DNA of 64,000 nt from Hydra vulgaris (Eukaryota; Cnidaria; Hydrozoa; Anthoathecata; Hydridae): NCBI RefSeq assembly GCF_038396675.1, contig NC_088920.1, forward strand, positions 27,003,501 through 27,067,500, written 5' to 3'. This document shows positions 10,980 to 23,923 of the stretch, piece after piece. Within the stretch, counting starts at the first letter, position 1. The number at the start of each line of letters is the position of its first letter. Position numbers and translations under genes: made by a program. Under the pieces are notes generated by a model. That model was not told the origin of the DNA, made no database searches, and saw only the letters and a program-made list of their open reading frames with translations.

Positions 10980-12260
10980 ATATAGCCTATTAGCAAACAC
11001 AATTAATTGATCCCCTATAATAAAGTATTTTATCCCCTGGTTGTGGCTAAAAAAACATAAGATAAGATTATTTGTCAACTACAATCAATAAATGAGTCAA
11101 ATACAGTCTGTATTTTGGAATTTGACAGTCAAATACAGTTAAATTGTAAGCAAATACACTCAACTTGATGCTTACCCATTACCAAGAATTGATAATCTTG
11201 TAAACAAAATTGCTCAGAATATTCAGTACTGTTGATTTGAAACCCGCCTAGCATCAAATTCCTATTAAAGAAAATGATAGAAATTTACCTTTCGGAATTA
11301 GAAACGGAATTGCTTGTTTTCAAATATAAAAAAGTTTATATAAAGAGAAGAACTAATAGATAATAATAATAATAAAAAAAGAGCATGATAATAATATTGA
11401 AAAACTTACAGCTGAAATTTCACAAATAACCATAACAAATGTAGCTTCTCACAAAATATAATTTTCACTCTTAATTATGTTATAGTAGAAGGAAAACTAA
11501 AACCAGATCACAGTTGCCTTCAACCAATGCAAGAGATGCTTGTATAAAGTGTATCACCAGTAAATTCACATGTTACTCTAATAAATCCCTAAATTTTTGG
11601 ACAAAACAGTTTCTCTCAAAAAAAACACTAAATACTCATAAATCATCAGTGTATAAATGATATAAACCAACATAAAAATGATATTGAAAATGCATTAACA
11701 GACTATGTTGATATACAATGATTTCAACTTCAAAAGGAACATATGAAAATGTTCCATTTGATGTTGAAATCGATGCATCTGACATTGCTATAGCTGCTGT
11801 TCTTGATATCAAAATATGAGCTCAAGCACCCTTCTATTATAAAAAAAAAAGCGTGCGCAATAATAGAAGTCAAACATTGTACCATATAATTACTAATCAG
11901 CAACTAGTATATCATATCTTTGAAAAGGAACATAAACAAAAAATAAAAAAACTTATTGTTAGAAAATTATAAAATTAATTACACAATTATGACATTGTTT
12001 ACCTATTCAAGAGAACATTGCTCAGCAATAAATACTAAAATTCAAGTCAGCTTCATGACTCACTATCTCATCCTTGAGTAACTAAATTTTATATAAAGTA
12101 TTGCCAGATGATCTACATTCTTTAAAATCCTTACAAAATATTAAAACAATGGAGACACCTCAAAAAAGAATGTTTACACATATGTGTAAAACAGCTACTT
12201 GATGCACTGTACTCTCGTGGTAAAGTTATTCTGGACCAATACTGCTAAGATGACATATTA
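10980..12260 (+). pseudogene. Decayed gypsy/Ty3-type pol
   Basis: Pieces of an LTR-retrotransposon polyprotein appear in the right order. An RT entry block (KKHKIRLFVNYNQ near 11050, then QLDAYPLPRID at 11161-11193) is followed by a KEHDNNIEKL block near 11380. An RNase H block (FDVEIDASDIAIAAVL, about 11757-11804) and its ITNQQLVYHIF continuation come next, then the integrase zinc-binding start LHDSLSHP at 12051-12074. Many stops and shifts interrupt it, and an AAATACAG-rich insertion of about 50 bp splits the RT entry. I found no LTRs. The downstream part is cut off by the TA microsatellite at 12318. Confidence 0.7.
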
Positions 12261-12316
12261 GTAATAAGTATGAACCACTTGTAGACAAACTTCAACTCAT
12301 AGAAGCTAACTTTTAC

Positions 12317-13926
<1,610 letters not shown>

Positions 13927-14224
13927 AAAAAGCTTCGTTCGACTATCTCGCGCGGGCTGCCGATTACCACCTATTCACAAGCGCTATCCCACTACTGCTC
14001 AATGCGAGAACTTTTGCCTGCTACGTTTCCGTCCTGGGCCGTTACGTTCTTCATTATCGAACCTGGTACATCAGGGACTTCTCTCTGATGACCATGTTGA
14101 CACTGAGCTTAGCGCGGACGCCTGATCGACATAGACAACTAACCGACAGTGGTCCCGAACCCAAGCCGTTCGAAAGTTCAGCCTCGAAATAGCTCGATTA
14201 CAGGTGCACGCTACTACACCCAGC
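13927..14224 (-). ncRNA. Signal recognition particle RNA (7SL)
   Basis: A GC-rich island of about 298 nt in very AT-rich DNA. Read on the minus strand it matches metazoan 7SL along its whole length. The 5' Alu domain starts GCTGGGTG and has the conserved TGTAAT. The middle has CGATCAGGCGTCCGCGCTAAG, interrupted only in outline here, and CAACATGGT (S domain). Then come GGCCCAGGACGGAAACG, AGCAGG, CAGTAGTGGGAT and GCGCTTGTGAATAG, all close to the vertebrate RNA. It ends in a run of five T (13927-13931 on the plus strand), a pol III terminator. There is no poly-A tail or flanking duplication, so it looks like a real gene rather than a retro-copy. The RNA scaffolds the particle that targets secretory proteins to the ER. 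Confidence 0.96.
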
Positions 14225-17060
14225 TTGCGTTCAACGGAATTTAAAATTTATTAAAACTATGTTGAACAAACAAGAGCCATATTTGATAAACAATTTTGCA
14301 ATGATATTTTTATAGTTGCGGAATAGCAAACTAATATCGCACAGTGGGACAGAGTGTGCCAAAATACCTAAAAATCAATGTCGCCATTGCACGGTGAAAA
14401 TTTGTTATAATGGTGAAGACATGTTCATTAGAGGAAATATCTAGTTAAAAAAAACATTAATATTAATTTAAGCGTTAATTTATGCGGTTATTTACACGTT
14501 ACGTTAGTTTGACATGCGTTCCAAAACGCTATTTTGCATTTTTTGTTTATCAATTTTCTTACGCTGCTATTGTTTTAAATTAACTTTATTGACTTTCATT
14601 TTAAAATATATTCTTTTAATTAACAATGTTTTTTTTTTTGCTCAGACTTTTAAAAACAATATAACGTAAGTGTAATCATTAGTTTTTATGCCTCGAAAAC
14701 AGATAGTTTTCGATATTTTTTTTGCTACTAACCTTTGCTATTAGGTATTGCTATTAGATATTAGATAAACCATTCTCCAATATCCTCCGAAAATTTGATT
14801 ATGCAAATCTCATGCTAAATGTATGTAAATAGCCATGCATCATAAATATTTTGCTACTCACAAAGCATTGGTCTTTGGTATATGGTCATTTGATGAGAAA
14901 TAATGAACATGTAAAAAAGATGTTTTGTACACCAAGAATACCTACAAAATCTTTCATTACTGCTATAATATATAAGTTCTGTAAATATAAATTTAAAAAA
15001 GGTACTTTATGACAAATACATGCATTGAAAAGTAATATTTTTGATGTTTACACTGATAAAAGTTGTCTTGTCCATTAAAAATATTTCGTATTTTTCACCA
15101 AAATTTAGTTTTTTTATATTATATAATTACATGTTTAATACTTTATTTATGCATTTTATATATAAATATAGCTACTCTAATGAAAAAAAACTACGAAAAT
15201 AATTTTGGCACAAAAAAATTGATTTTTTCCCACTGTGTATCGTTAAGAACTCTAGATAAAGTCTAATAAAAATGAAACGAAAAATGTCGGCGGCATTTAA
15301 TAACATAATATATAAAAAATTTAGTAGGAAGTTTATTTTAACGTGAATTTTTGTACAACAAAGCTGTTGTCTGAAAACATTGGAGTCGAAAATTTAAGAC
15401 AACCAAACTTCGTTTTAGCATTAAAACTTGATGTAAGCTGAGTTTATACATTTGCAAAGCACGGCTCCTATCTTTACATTGAGGCGCCATCATTTGATCT
15501 TATTTGGTGCCCCAAATTAATGCTTTTCTTCAGTTTATTTGAAAATTTTCTTTGACCGAGCAATAATTCCTTAGATCTTATCGCAATCTATTAGAAGGAT
15601 CATTTCTTCATTCAGTCAATTTATGCACTTAATACAGAAATAATCATACTTTTATATTCATTTTTTTTACTACATCATGTAAAAAAAATTATGTACTATA
15701 TTTCTAAACTTGAAAGTGCAATAAAGTGTGAATATGCGATAAAATAGGATTGCATTCTAAAATTAGTTTTTACATGATGGAGCAAAGGAATGGATTTGCA
15801 AATGGATTGAACTCTATCCATTGGAGGGATGAAGTTCAACTCAAATTCTATTGAATTGATGAACTCCGAAAAGTGATAATCATACTTAGTACATCAGCTA
15901 CATCGAGAAGAAATGATCCCCCAGAAAGATTGTCAAAGGGTGCGAAAATCATAGTTTAGCCAACATTTTTACAGGTGGCATGTAAGTAAAGCCCCAACAA
16001 CAGTGCCGTGTTTGTGCTGCTCATATGAAAAAAACGTTTAACCTGCCATATGTGTCATCATTGTAAAGTGAAATAACATCATTGTAAATTGAAACAACTG
16101 TGACGGGAGATTTACTATTAAAGTGGACGGGAGATTTAAAATTAAACGGGACATATACAAAAGCGATTTACAATTCTTCGTTTAAAGTTTGATAAAATTT
16201 ATTGTAGAGATCTCAAGAAAAAATATTCTATCAATCAATATTTTAAGACATTCTTCTATAAGCGCACTTACTAAAATGGCCCATAATAATAAATTTGAAA
16301 AAAAAAAATCAATTTTTTGAAATAGATTGCATGTCACCAAATGAAAACTAGGACCCAGACAACAATTACCACTGTGATTTGCTAACTGACTGCTCTTATT
16401 ATTATCAAAGCGAATTAGAAGAGTTTCTTTTGAAGAATAATTTATATACAAACGATCGAATTAAAATCCTTCACGTAAATATTAGAATATTATAAATATT
16501 AGGTCGCAACTTTTAAAACCTTTTTGATCTATTGGATGAATTTAAAAATATTTTTAATATAGTTTGTTAAACTGTAACACGGATAACCGCGAACGATTTG
16601 AAAAACAATTCTATCTAGGGAGTTTATGCAACTTTTAAAGCGAATGTAAATATTTTTTATTTTAGTTGCATGGATTTCTTAATATATTACAATTCCAAAA
16701 AGGTTTCAACCACTTCTGTAGCTTATTTAGCTCCAAAGATATACGTGTATTTTCAAATCATAGCTTTTGTTAACTCGTCGTCTCTGTCTGTTTGTTTGTC
16801 CGCGAGCATCAAACCTTGCAGTTTATTTTTGAATTAGTTCCTGATGATTTTCTTCAAATTTTGCATACATACTCTTGCTTGATGACAATACAATATTCAA
16901 TAATTATTTTTGTATTGAGTCAATTCATTTAGTTAATTTTAACTAAGTTTATTTTTTAAATAAAAAAGAAAAAAGTTTTTTCACATAAATATATAAATTG
17001 ATTTCAGTCTTGTACGCCTAAATGCAGTTTTGTTTACATTGATATATTAGTTGTTTTTAG
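14225..17060. other. AT-rich intergenic DNA
   Basis: No gene or complete mobile element is recognised. A short duplicated phrase GACGGGAGATTTA occurs near 16100 and 16130. Confidence 0.5.
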
Positions 17061-17069
17061 TCTTGTACG

Positions 17070-17145
17070 CGTGTTAAGCTAATTCGGATAAGGCGTTTAC
17101 ATTGTGAGCGGACTGTTTGTCGTTCGAAACCCGCCTTTCCATTAT
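17070..17145 (+). other. tRNA-like segment, possible SINE head
   Basis: CGGATAAGGCGTTTAC followed about 30 nt later by GTTCGAAACCCGCC resembles pol III A- and B-box spacing in a tRNA. The stem pairing is poor, and an AGTCTTGTACGC phrase occurs twice upstream (about 17007 and 17059). It is more likely a decayed SINE head than a functional tRNA. Confidence 0.35.
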
Positions 17146-19289
17146 TTTGTTTTCCTATACACGAATACAGCCGAATGTTAATAAAATAAAACAGTAATAT
17201 GAGAAAAAATTGATCGCAAAATTTGGGTTTTAATAACGTATAAAAGCATTGGGTTTTAAAAATTCGTTTTTAATTTTAATTGTGATGAAATATTTTTAAA
17301 AGTATCTCGTTAAATTTTTGGCCCCCTAAAAAAAAAATTTTTTATAATTTTTTTTTCTAGCGTTAAAACTTTTCGCGCTAACAAACTCTTAATAAAATTT
17401 CATTAGAAATTAAATGGTATATCAAAATTATTTGAACAATTTATATAATTTTTTTTAACAGTAGAGTACGTTTTAAACTTTTTTAACATAACTTAAATTT
17501 TTGAATGGTTTAATTTATAATACGTTTGGCGAAACAAAACTGTGAGAAGAAATATTAATTTAAATTAACTTTTATTTGAACTTTCTTTAATAAATTATCA
17601 AGTGAAAAACGTGGACCCATATAAAACAGGCCGAAAACGTCGAAAAACGTACAAAATAAGGATAAATCTTAAACTTATCTTTACACAATTAAAAAAATGT
17701 TAGTCAACGATTTGTAATAAATTCAGTATTATCATAGATTCAAAAAGAAATTTAACCGCTTTAAGTCTGTTGTTTAGACTAATTTATTATTTTCCCGACC
17801 TATGATAATATAAAAGTTTTTGTTTTTTTAATAGGCTTAGGGTTTTATTTAATATTTTTAATTTATAACTTTAGGGTTTTGAATTTTTTTGAAAGCAATC
17901 AATGAAAAACTCGTTGTATTGTTTTATTTGGTTGTGTTTTGTTTTATTTTGATTGTGTACCTACACAGATTTAGTCAACAGTTATATCATACTTATATGG
18001 ATTATGTTCCATTTCTAGTTGCAAAAGATGTCTTAAATGTTTAAATAGATGTTTTAAATGCTTAAAAAGATGTCTTAAATTGTTTTCTCTTCGAAAAAAC
18101 TATTAACGTACCCAAATTTGTCTATATGATGCAAATTATTTGAATTTTTAAAGGTTTGTAAAGTTTCAAAATTTATTCAAAACTTCGCGAATATCATATC
18201 GGTAAATTTACTGAAAAAAAGTTTTTAATATCGAACTGAAATTCAAACTTCAGAGTAAACTACCCTAAAATAAGAGTAGCCTAATGTTAAAAAAATTAGT
18301 GGATAGCGGGCAGCTTTGAATATTTCTTTAAGTTTTTACTATAATTTTTAAAAATTTGACCACTCTTTCCTAGCACTACACACATAGATACAACGAAGTG
18401 CACGAACAAGAAGGTAAGCTATAGGACTTTGCATTCCATCAGTGAGCTGTCATGTTGCCTAAACTTATCCCTCCATATCTGGATTCTTTACTTTATTTGA
18501 TAGGCACTTCATTCAAAAGTAATATTAATTTGGCATGTAACTTATTTTGTTATTTTAATTTTAATATTAACAATAATTTGCAGGTAAGCCTAAATATATA
18601 AATATTGATATATAATATAAAAATATCTTTAAATTAAACAAAATGAGTACATATAAATATATCAGATATAATTCATACCATTTTTAAATATAAAAAACCA
18701 CTGTACTCAAATGCAGTAAAAACAAATTATTGGAACATAATAATAAAAGAAATAAGATAAATATATACTTCAACATAATTCTAAATTTTTATTAGATAAA
18801 ATTACCTCACAATCCTAGCTACAAAGAATAAAATCACTTTTTCTCAATCTTAATTTATAAAGGAATTGACTGTATTTCATCAAGTTCGTTATCATACTTA
18901 AAAAGATATGAGGTTCGTTTAGCGCTTAATTGATCAATTTGTACCACTTACGTACGTTCCCAAGGTACTTCAAAAGAATCTTCTTCTCAAACACAATGTT
19001 GTATAGAAAAACTTACGGAATCAGATGGATTGTTAATAAATTTTGATAAAGAATGGTTTTGCTGCATCTTGTATTATAGGAAGCTTTAAATTATTACTTA
19101 TATCAACTAGAGATTGTTTGTTTGGTGTTAAATTTATGACAAGAAGGGGTATTTTGGTATAATTCCTCTGAAGACAAGTTTATTCTTTTGCTTCTTTCTA
19201 TCTTTGCTTTACAAAAAAGTTTTTTGTCACATTCGACACCTTAGATTATACGATAAAATTTGAGTTGAGAAAGGAGCACTTTAATGGCT
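17146..19289. other. AT-rich intergenic DNA with a dispersed repeat
   Basis: No gene is recognised. The segment 18390-18490 resembles 5265-5360 and is probably a copy of the same old repeat. Confidence 0.45.
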
Positions 19290-19722
19290 CTTCTATATTG
19301 CATATCTTCAATATTGCATATCTTCAACATTGCATATCTTCAATATTGCATATCTTCAATGTTGCATATCTTCAATATTGCATATCTTCAATATTGCATA
19401 TCTTCAACATTGCATATCTTCAATATTGCATATCTTCAATATTGCATATCTTCCATATTGCATATCTTCAATATTGCATATCTTCAATATTGCATATCTT
19501 CAATATTGCATATCTTCAATATTGCATATCTTCAACATTGCATATCTTCAATATTGCATATCTTCAATATTGCATATCTTCCATATTGCATATCTTCAAT
19601 ATTGCATATCTTCAATGTTGCATATCTTCAATATTGCATATCTTCAGTATTGCATATCTTCAATATTGCATATCTTCAATATTGCATATCTTCAACATTG
19701 CATATCTTCAATATCTTCAAAA
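19290..19722. repeat. 16-bp minisatellite, 26 copies
   Basis: Tandem units of TTCAATATTGCATATC. Variants affect only positions 4-7 of the unit (AACA, ATGT, CATA, AGTA, CTAT). Units 8-12 and 16-20 carry the same order of variants (AAC at the start, CCA three units on), which suggests a block duplication of 8 units (128 bp). Because 16 leaves remainder 1 when divided by 3, all three forward frames stay open and encode the same cyclic 16-residue peptide. These frames are a by-product of the repeat, not genes. Confidence 0.97.
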
Positions 19723-19929
19723 TCTATTAGATGTGTAAAAATTTTAAATCTATCATAAATCTCTTTTTTTTTTAATTTTTTTATCTTTTTTAATATAGAA
19801 AATATGGATTTTCTAGTCATCATTTCGAACAAATATATAAATTTATATATGTTTAAAGTATTAATGTAATCATCAATAAAGTATTTAACTAGATTCAATT
19901 AATTAGTCTTTTCCTTATTTTATATTATA

Positions 19930-20960
19930 TTATATAGTACCAGTTTGCGTACTTTTTAAATGACCATAATAAACTTCATTAAGTTCAATATTAGGTCTTA
20001 CATTTTCATGATTGTAGTCCAACAAATCTTCCTCAATGTCCTCATTCTCAAATGAATCACTGTCAGAAAATTCATTGTTAAAATCTGGTTGATTTGCATC
20101 GAATTCTCACTTTTTATAAAGAACATCAATCACAACAAGTTGTATGCCGTGGGCAAAACATAATTATTGGTTAGCAAGCAGTAACCTGCCAACTTTTTTC
20201 ATGACACTAGCTCCGTATGTCATTATAGCCACAATGTCGCTGTGTAGATCAAGAAAAAAAAAGAACTTAAAGACCATAGTCTTTAAGTTTTTTTCTAATA
20301 GTTCAATGCACTTTTCTGCTGGTATTGAACCAGTTATTAGCGTTAAACCTAAACTCCAGAACTGAGAGTTTTGTCCATGAACGTTAATATTCATGTAGCG
20401 ACGATTTTGAAGTGACGTCCACTCATCAAAAGACAAAGAAAATCTCTCTCCTACACCGAATTCCGTTTCCTTGCGCACTTCAATTTGATGAACTAAACCT
20501 AAACTTATTTTTTTGCTGTACTTTACTACATGATTACAAATTGTGTTTACTGACGTTGGTAGATTTCTGAATCCCATAGCAGTTAGAGCGGCACGTAAGT
20601 CTGTTGAAGAACAAATCACATTAAATGAAAGCCCGTCAGACGCTGTGAAACAAGCAAGTGTAGCACGAAGTGTTATCTTCCCTTTTATAATTCGAAAAGT
20701 ATTCTGTTAGTGGTTTAGATTTCTTTTTTGGTGGATTATCTGGTGTGCATTCTCCGGTAATATTAGGTTGGGTTGGAATTTCGACCTTCACATTATCCAC
20801 CGATAGCATGTGTGCATGAAGTCCTTTTGTTGAGCCACCACCAATTTTTAAAATCTTCTTGCAGTTTGGCAATTTTACACATCGCTGTTTGGCATTTTTC
20901 ATCCTGTAGAAAATATTTCCAAACAGCTGAGTTACTTTTAATTGTAAAATCCACATACGA
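19930..20960 (-). pseudogene. BED-type hAT transposase relic
   Basis: Minus-strand frames begin with a BED-like zinc finger (YRMKNAKQRC, then LPNCKKILK, then STKGLHAHM; the Cys pair and His pair can be seen). They continue with RFSLSFDEWTS (first catalytic Asp region) and SLGLTLITGSIPAEKC. After stops come LCFAHGIQLVVIDVLYKK and an acidic stretch. A frame change separates the two main frames near 20630 and a stop falls at about 20164. The C-terminal dimerisation domain is not found. hAT elements move by cut and paste; this one is dead. Confidence 0.8.
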
Positions 20961-20997
20961 CATGCCGATTTAATTTTTAATTTTAATATTCTACCTT

Positions 20998-21263
20998 AGG
21001 GGTCGTCCATAAAGTACGTACGCTTTTTTTCGTCCAATCCCCCACCCCCACCCCGCATTTTGCAATACGCTTTTTTGAGTACCCTCCACCTCCCTAAAAG
21101 TACCTACACTTTTAATCTATTTATCTAATATTTTATGATATTTTTTTTTAATTTAGTGTCTCCTTTCTTTTATAATTGACCCACTGTCCTCCCATCTCAT
21201 ATAGGCCATTTGCAGACCCCCTCATCCCCTCCGATTGTACGTACTTTATGGACGATCCCTTAT
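20998..21263. mobile_element. MITE with GTCCATAAAGTACGTAC ends
   Basis: The two ends carry inverted repeats: GGGGTCGTCCATAAAGTACG at 20999 and its near complement ending at about 21259 (one difference in 23). No coding capacity. The sequence just inside each end is C-rich (CCCCCACCCCCACCCC and CCCCCTCATCCCCT). Related ends are found at 35484, 36929 and 61790-62106. The superfamily is not assigned. Confidence 0.8.
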
Positions 21264-21402
21264 AAGAAACGCGCTTTTTTTCAGTTTGAAAAAACCATAG
21301 TCATAAGAATACATAGTCTGGAAACACGGACCGTTTCCATTGTTTTTCGATTTTAACTTGAAAACTGCACAACGACCCGGCAAACCTGCACAAGTTTAAA
21401 AA

Positions 21403-22200
21403 ATGGCATTATTTAACAGCGATTTCGAGATAAATAGTGATTTGGAATGTTTGTTTGACGTGGTTGAAGGAGGATTTTTGAACAATGACATTAACTTAAT
21501 TACAGATATAGATTCTATTGTTTCTGATATTGATATTTATAGAGATAATGTCGAACAGCATGCATGCATTCAGTGTCCCAAAGTTTACAAGACAATTAGA
21601 GGTTTAAAGAGACACATTGCATCGAAGCATATTTTAGAGAGTTTTGAAATAGATTCTTCCAAAATGTATAATACGGAGAACTCGTATTATACATTTTGGA
21701 AGAATCTATTTATTGGATATATTTTTCAGAGAGTGTATACTAAATTTAAAAGTAGTAAAAATGTATGTAAGTATAGCCAACAGTGTGTTTCAATTTTACT
21801 GCGCTGTAGGGTTATGGAAGATGATACTCAGACACTTGTAAATATTAGAGATAGAGGGGGTTTGTGGAAAGTAAACAATATAATTCAAGATCTTTTTCTG
21901 ACATGTGAGAATATTTTTCGTAAAAAAACAACACAAGTTTTTTTAAAACTAGATCCTGAAGTTCTAATCGAGTCCATGTCTACAAATTATATTGTTTTAT
22001 CCCTTTATAAACAAGTTTGCAATGATCCAGAATCAACTGAAGTTAGTAAGAATTTGCTAGAGCACTTAATTACATTATTTGTAAGAGTTCGTTCATTTTC
22101 TTATGCCAAAGATATTATTGAAAAACATAAGATGAGAAAGAAAACCTGTAAAACTCGTTCATTGCGATGCGAAATAAAGAAAGCAAGTGAAGGAAATTGA
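21403..22200 (+). CDS. C2H2 zinc-finger accessory protein of the P-like element
   Basis: 265 codons, intact, starting at an ATG about 107 bp inside the left end of the P-like element. Residues 1-50 are acidic. A single C2H2 finger follows, with Cys55, Cys58, His71 and His76 (spacing C-x2-C-x12-H-x4-H). The rest is a mixed helical region with a basic, Lys/Arg-rich C-terminus (KMRKKTCKTRSLRCEIKKA). I do not know its function. Its position within the terminal repeats, convergent with the transposase, suggests a DNA-binding helper or regulator carried by the element. Residues 83-102 are encoded by a perfect 25-bp hairpin, so that stretch may be a recent addition. Confidence 0.75.
   Translation: MALFNSDFEINSDLECLFDVVEGGFLNNDINLITDIDSIVSDIDIYRDNVEQHACIQCPKVYKTIRGLKRHIASKHILESFEIDSSKMYNTENSYYTFWKNLFIGYIFQRVYTKFKSSKNVCKYSQQCVSILLRCRVMEDDTQTLVNIRDRGGLWKVNNIIQDLFLTCENIFRKKTTQVFLKLDPEVLIESMSTNYIVLSLYKQVCNDPESTEVSKNLLEHLITLFVRVRSFSYAKDIIEKHKMRKKTCKTRSLRCEIKKASEGN
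21651..21707. repeat. Perfect 25-bp hairpin with 7-nt loop inside a coding region
   Basis: 21651-21675 is the exact reverse complement of 21683-21707, separated by GAGAACT. It leaves the reading frame of the C2H2 protein open. Confidence 0.97.
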
Positions 22201-22374
22201 CATAAATATTGAACATAAAAGGCTATTTTCATAGCCACATATCTTTTTAAAACATTAATGGCATAAAACTACTTTAATTCTGTTTAAAATTTTACTTAAT
22301 ATTTACTTAATTTATTAAAATAGTACTTCAATAAACTTTTTGTTAGCTTTTTGTTGTAAATCTCATAGTAAATT

Positions 22375-22394
22375 CAGGGTTATGATCAATTGCG

Positions 22395-22451
<57 letters not shown>

Positions 22452-22478
22452 GTAATTGATCATAACCCTGATCATTTA

Positions 22479-22567
<89 letters not shown>
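22375..22567. repeat. TA/TG microsatellites, the first inside a hairpin
   Basis: A 22-bp arm starting CAGGGTTATGATCAATT at 22375 is repeated inverted at 22449-22470 with one mismatch, enclosing about 52 bp of TA repeat. A second run (about 22478-22567) is TA, then TG, then TA. Confidence 0.9.
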
Positions 22568-22571
<4 letters not shown>

Positions 22572-22815
22572 ACTGACATCACACTGATTAAGGGATAGAC
22601 GAGGGTACATGCATAGACTGATTTCGGGAGAACCTGCAAGTAAGTTGTTAGCACATTGAAAGGTTTGGGTTAGGGCAGGGATCAGCTTTTTTTCATTATT
22701 TTTCCTTTTTCTAAAAAAACACTACTAAATAAACTAAAATTTTCTCAAAAAAAACACACTTAAAGAAAGGTAACATATTTTATCATGTTTTGCTCACTAT
22801 AGTTGGCAAGAGTAA

Positions 22816-22816
<1 letters not shown>

Positions 22817-22875
<59 letters not shown>
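22817..22875. repeat. TA microsatellite
   Basis: About 58 bp of pure TA within the P-like element. The 1 kb that follows (22876-23923) is AT-rich and holds no gene that I can recognise. Confidence 0.95.
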
Positions 22876-22879
<4 letters not shown>

Positions 22880-23923
22880 AATAAAATGTCATTGTTTTCG
22901 TTGAAAGAGGTTACACACCCCATGAACCTTGATTATACCTTAATTCCCTAATAAAAGTTTTTTTTTTTCTCAAAAAGTATATCAACCTGGGTCTCAAAAG
23001 AACCAGAATTTTATACAAATTTTAGAAATAATTGAAAAAAATCAATTTTTTTTAAACCAAAAATTATTAAGATCAAAATTATTAATAATTTTGTGACATT
23101 TAATAGCAATATCTTTCTAAAAAGATTTTCATAAGGAAGAATAAAAATATTTTTTTAATAATTAAAAAGAGCTATTTATATAAAAAAAATGTTTCTTTTT
23201 GCACCTCAATAACCTTACTCGCATGGGGCAATTTTCAGTTGCTACGGTACTGGCTGAGCCAATAAAATAAAATTTTATTGAAATGAATTAATTTTAGTTA
23301 CGTTAAAGATATTCTTATGACTGTAGTGACAAAGTATTTCATCACTACATAGTCACACAAGTGATGAAGTACTTCATCGCTTTCATTTAACATATATTTT
23401 TTCAAAGCAAACTTTGATCACACCTGCGACCGTCGGTCACAGTCCCCCTTTATTTACTTATAAATAATTATGCAAGCAAATAGAAAACAAGCAAATGTTA
23501 TTCCAAGTGAATTAAAATTATAAGTATTGATCTTGTTTATTTTAAATGTTTACTATACCTATGGCAGAATTAGTCTAAGACGTGGGGGGCAAGCTGACCC
23601 CCATGTCCCCTACAACAGTCAAACCGCGCCCCCTAAAATATTCAAAAAAATAATTTTTCTTTTAAATAACCCTCAGGAGGGGGTCCAAAATCAGTAGTTT
23701 AACTTACTTGAACTTGATGGAAGCCCGCCAATTTATTTTAATAAAATATGCCAATCGTATTTTGTTTAGAAATATTTTTTTGAAGAAAAACACAATGCCT
23801 TTATACTAATTCATTTATAGATACTCTTACCATTATAAATATAATGACAAATAATGCTTTTAAAACTTTGTGGTTATGAAAATAACCTTTTTATTTCAAT
23901 TAATAAATGTGAAAAAGCAGAAC

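Noticed and set aside
17070-17145. Functional tRNA gene
   Set aside because: A- and B-box-like phrases are present, but the acceptor and anticodon stems do not pair convincingly.
19290-19722. Possible CRISPR-like array
   Set aside because: Units are directly adjacent with no spacers, and the genome is eukaryotic. The same holds for 33151-33272 and 38471-38728.
19265-19758. Three overlapping frames of 142-157 codons
   Set aside because: All are produced by the 16-bp tandem repeat; they read one cyclic peptide and have no independent support.
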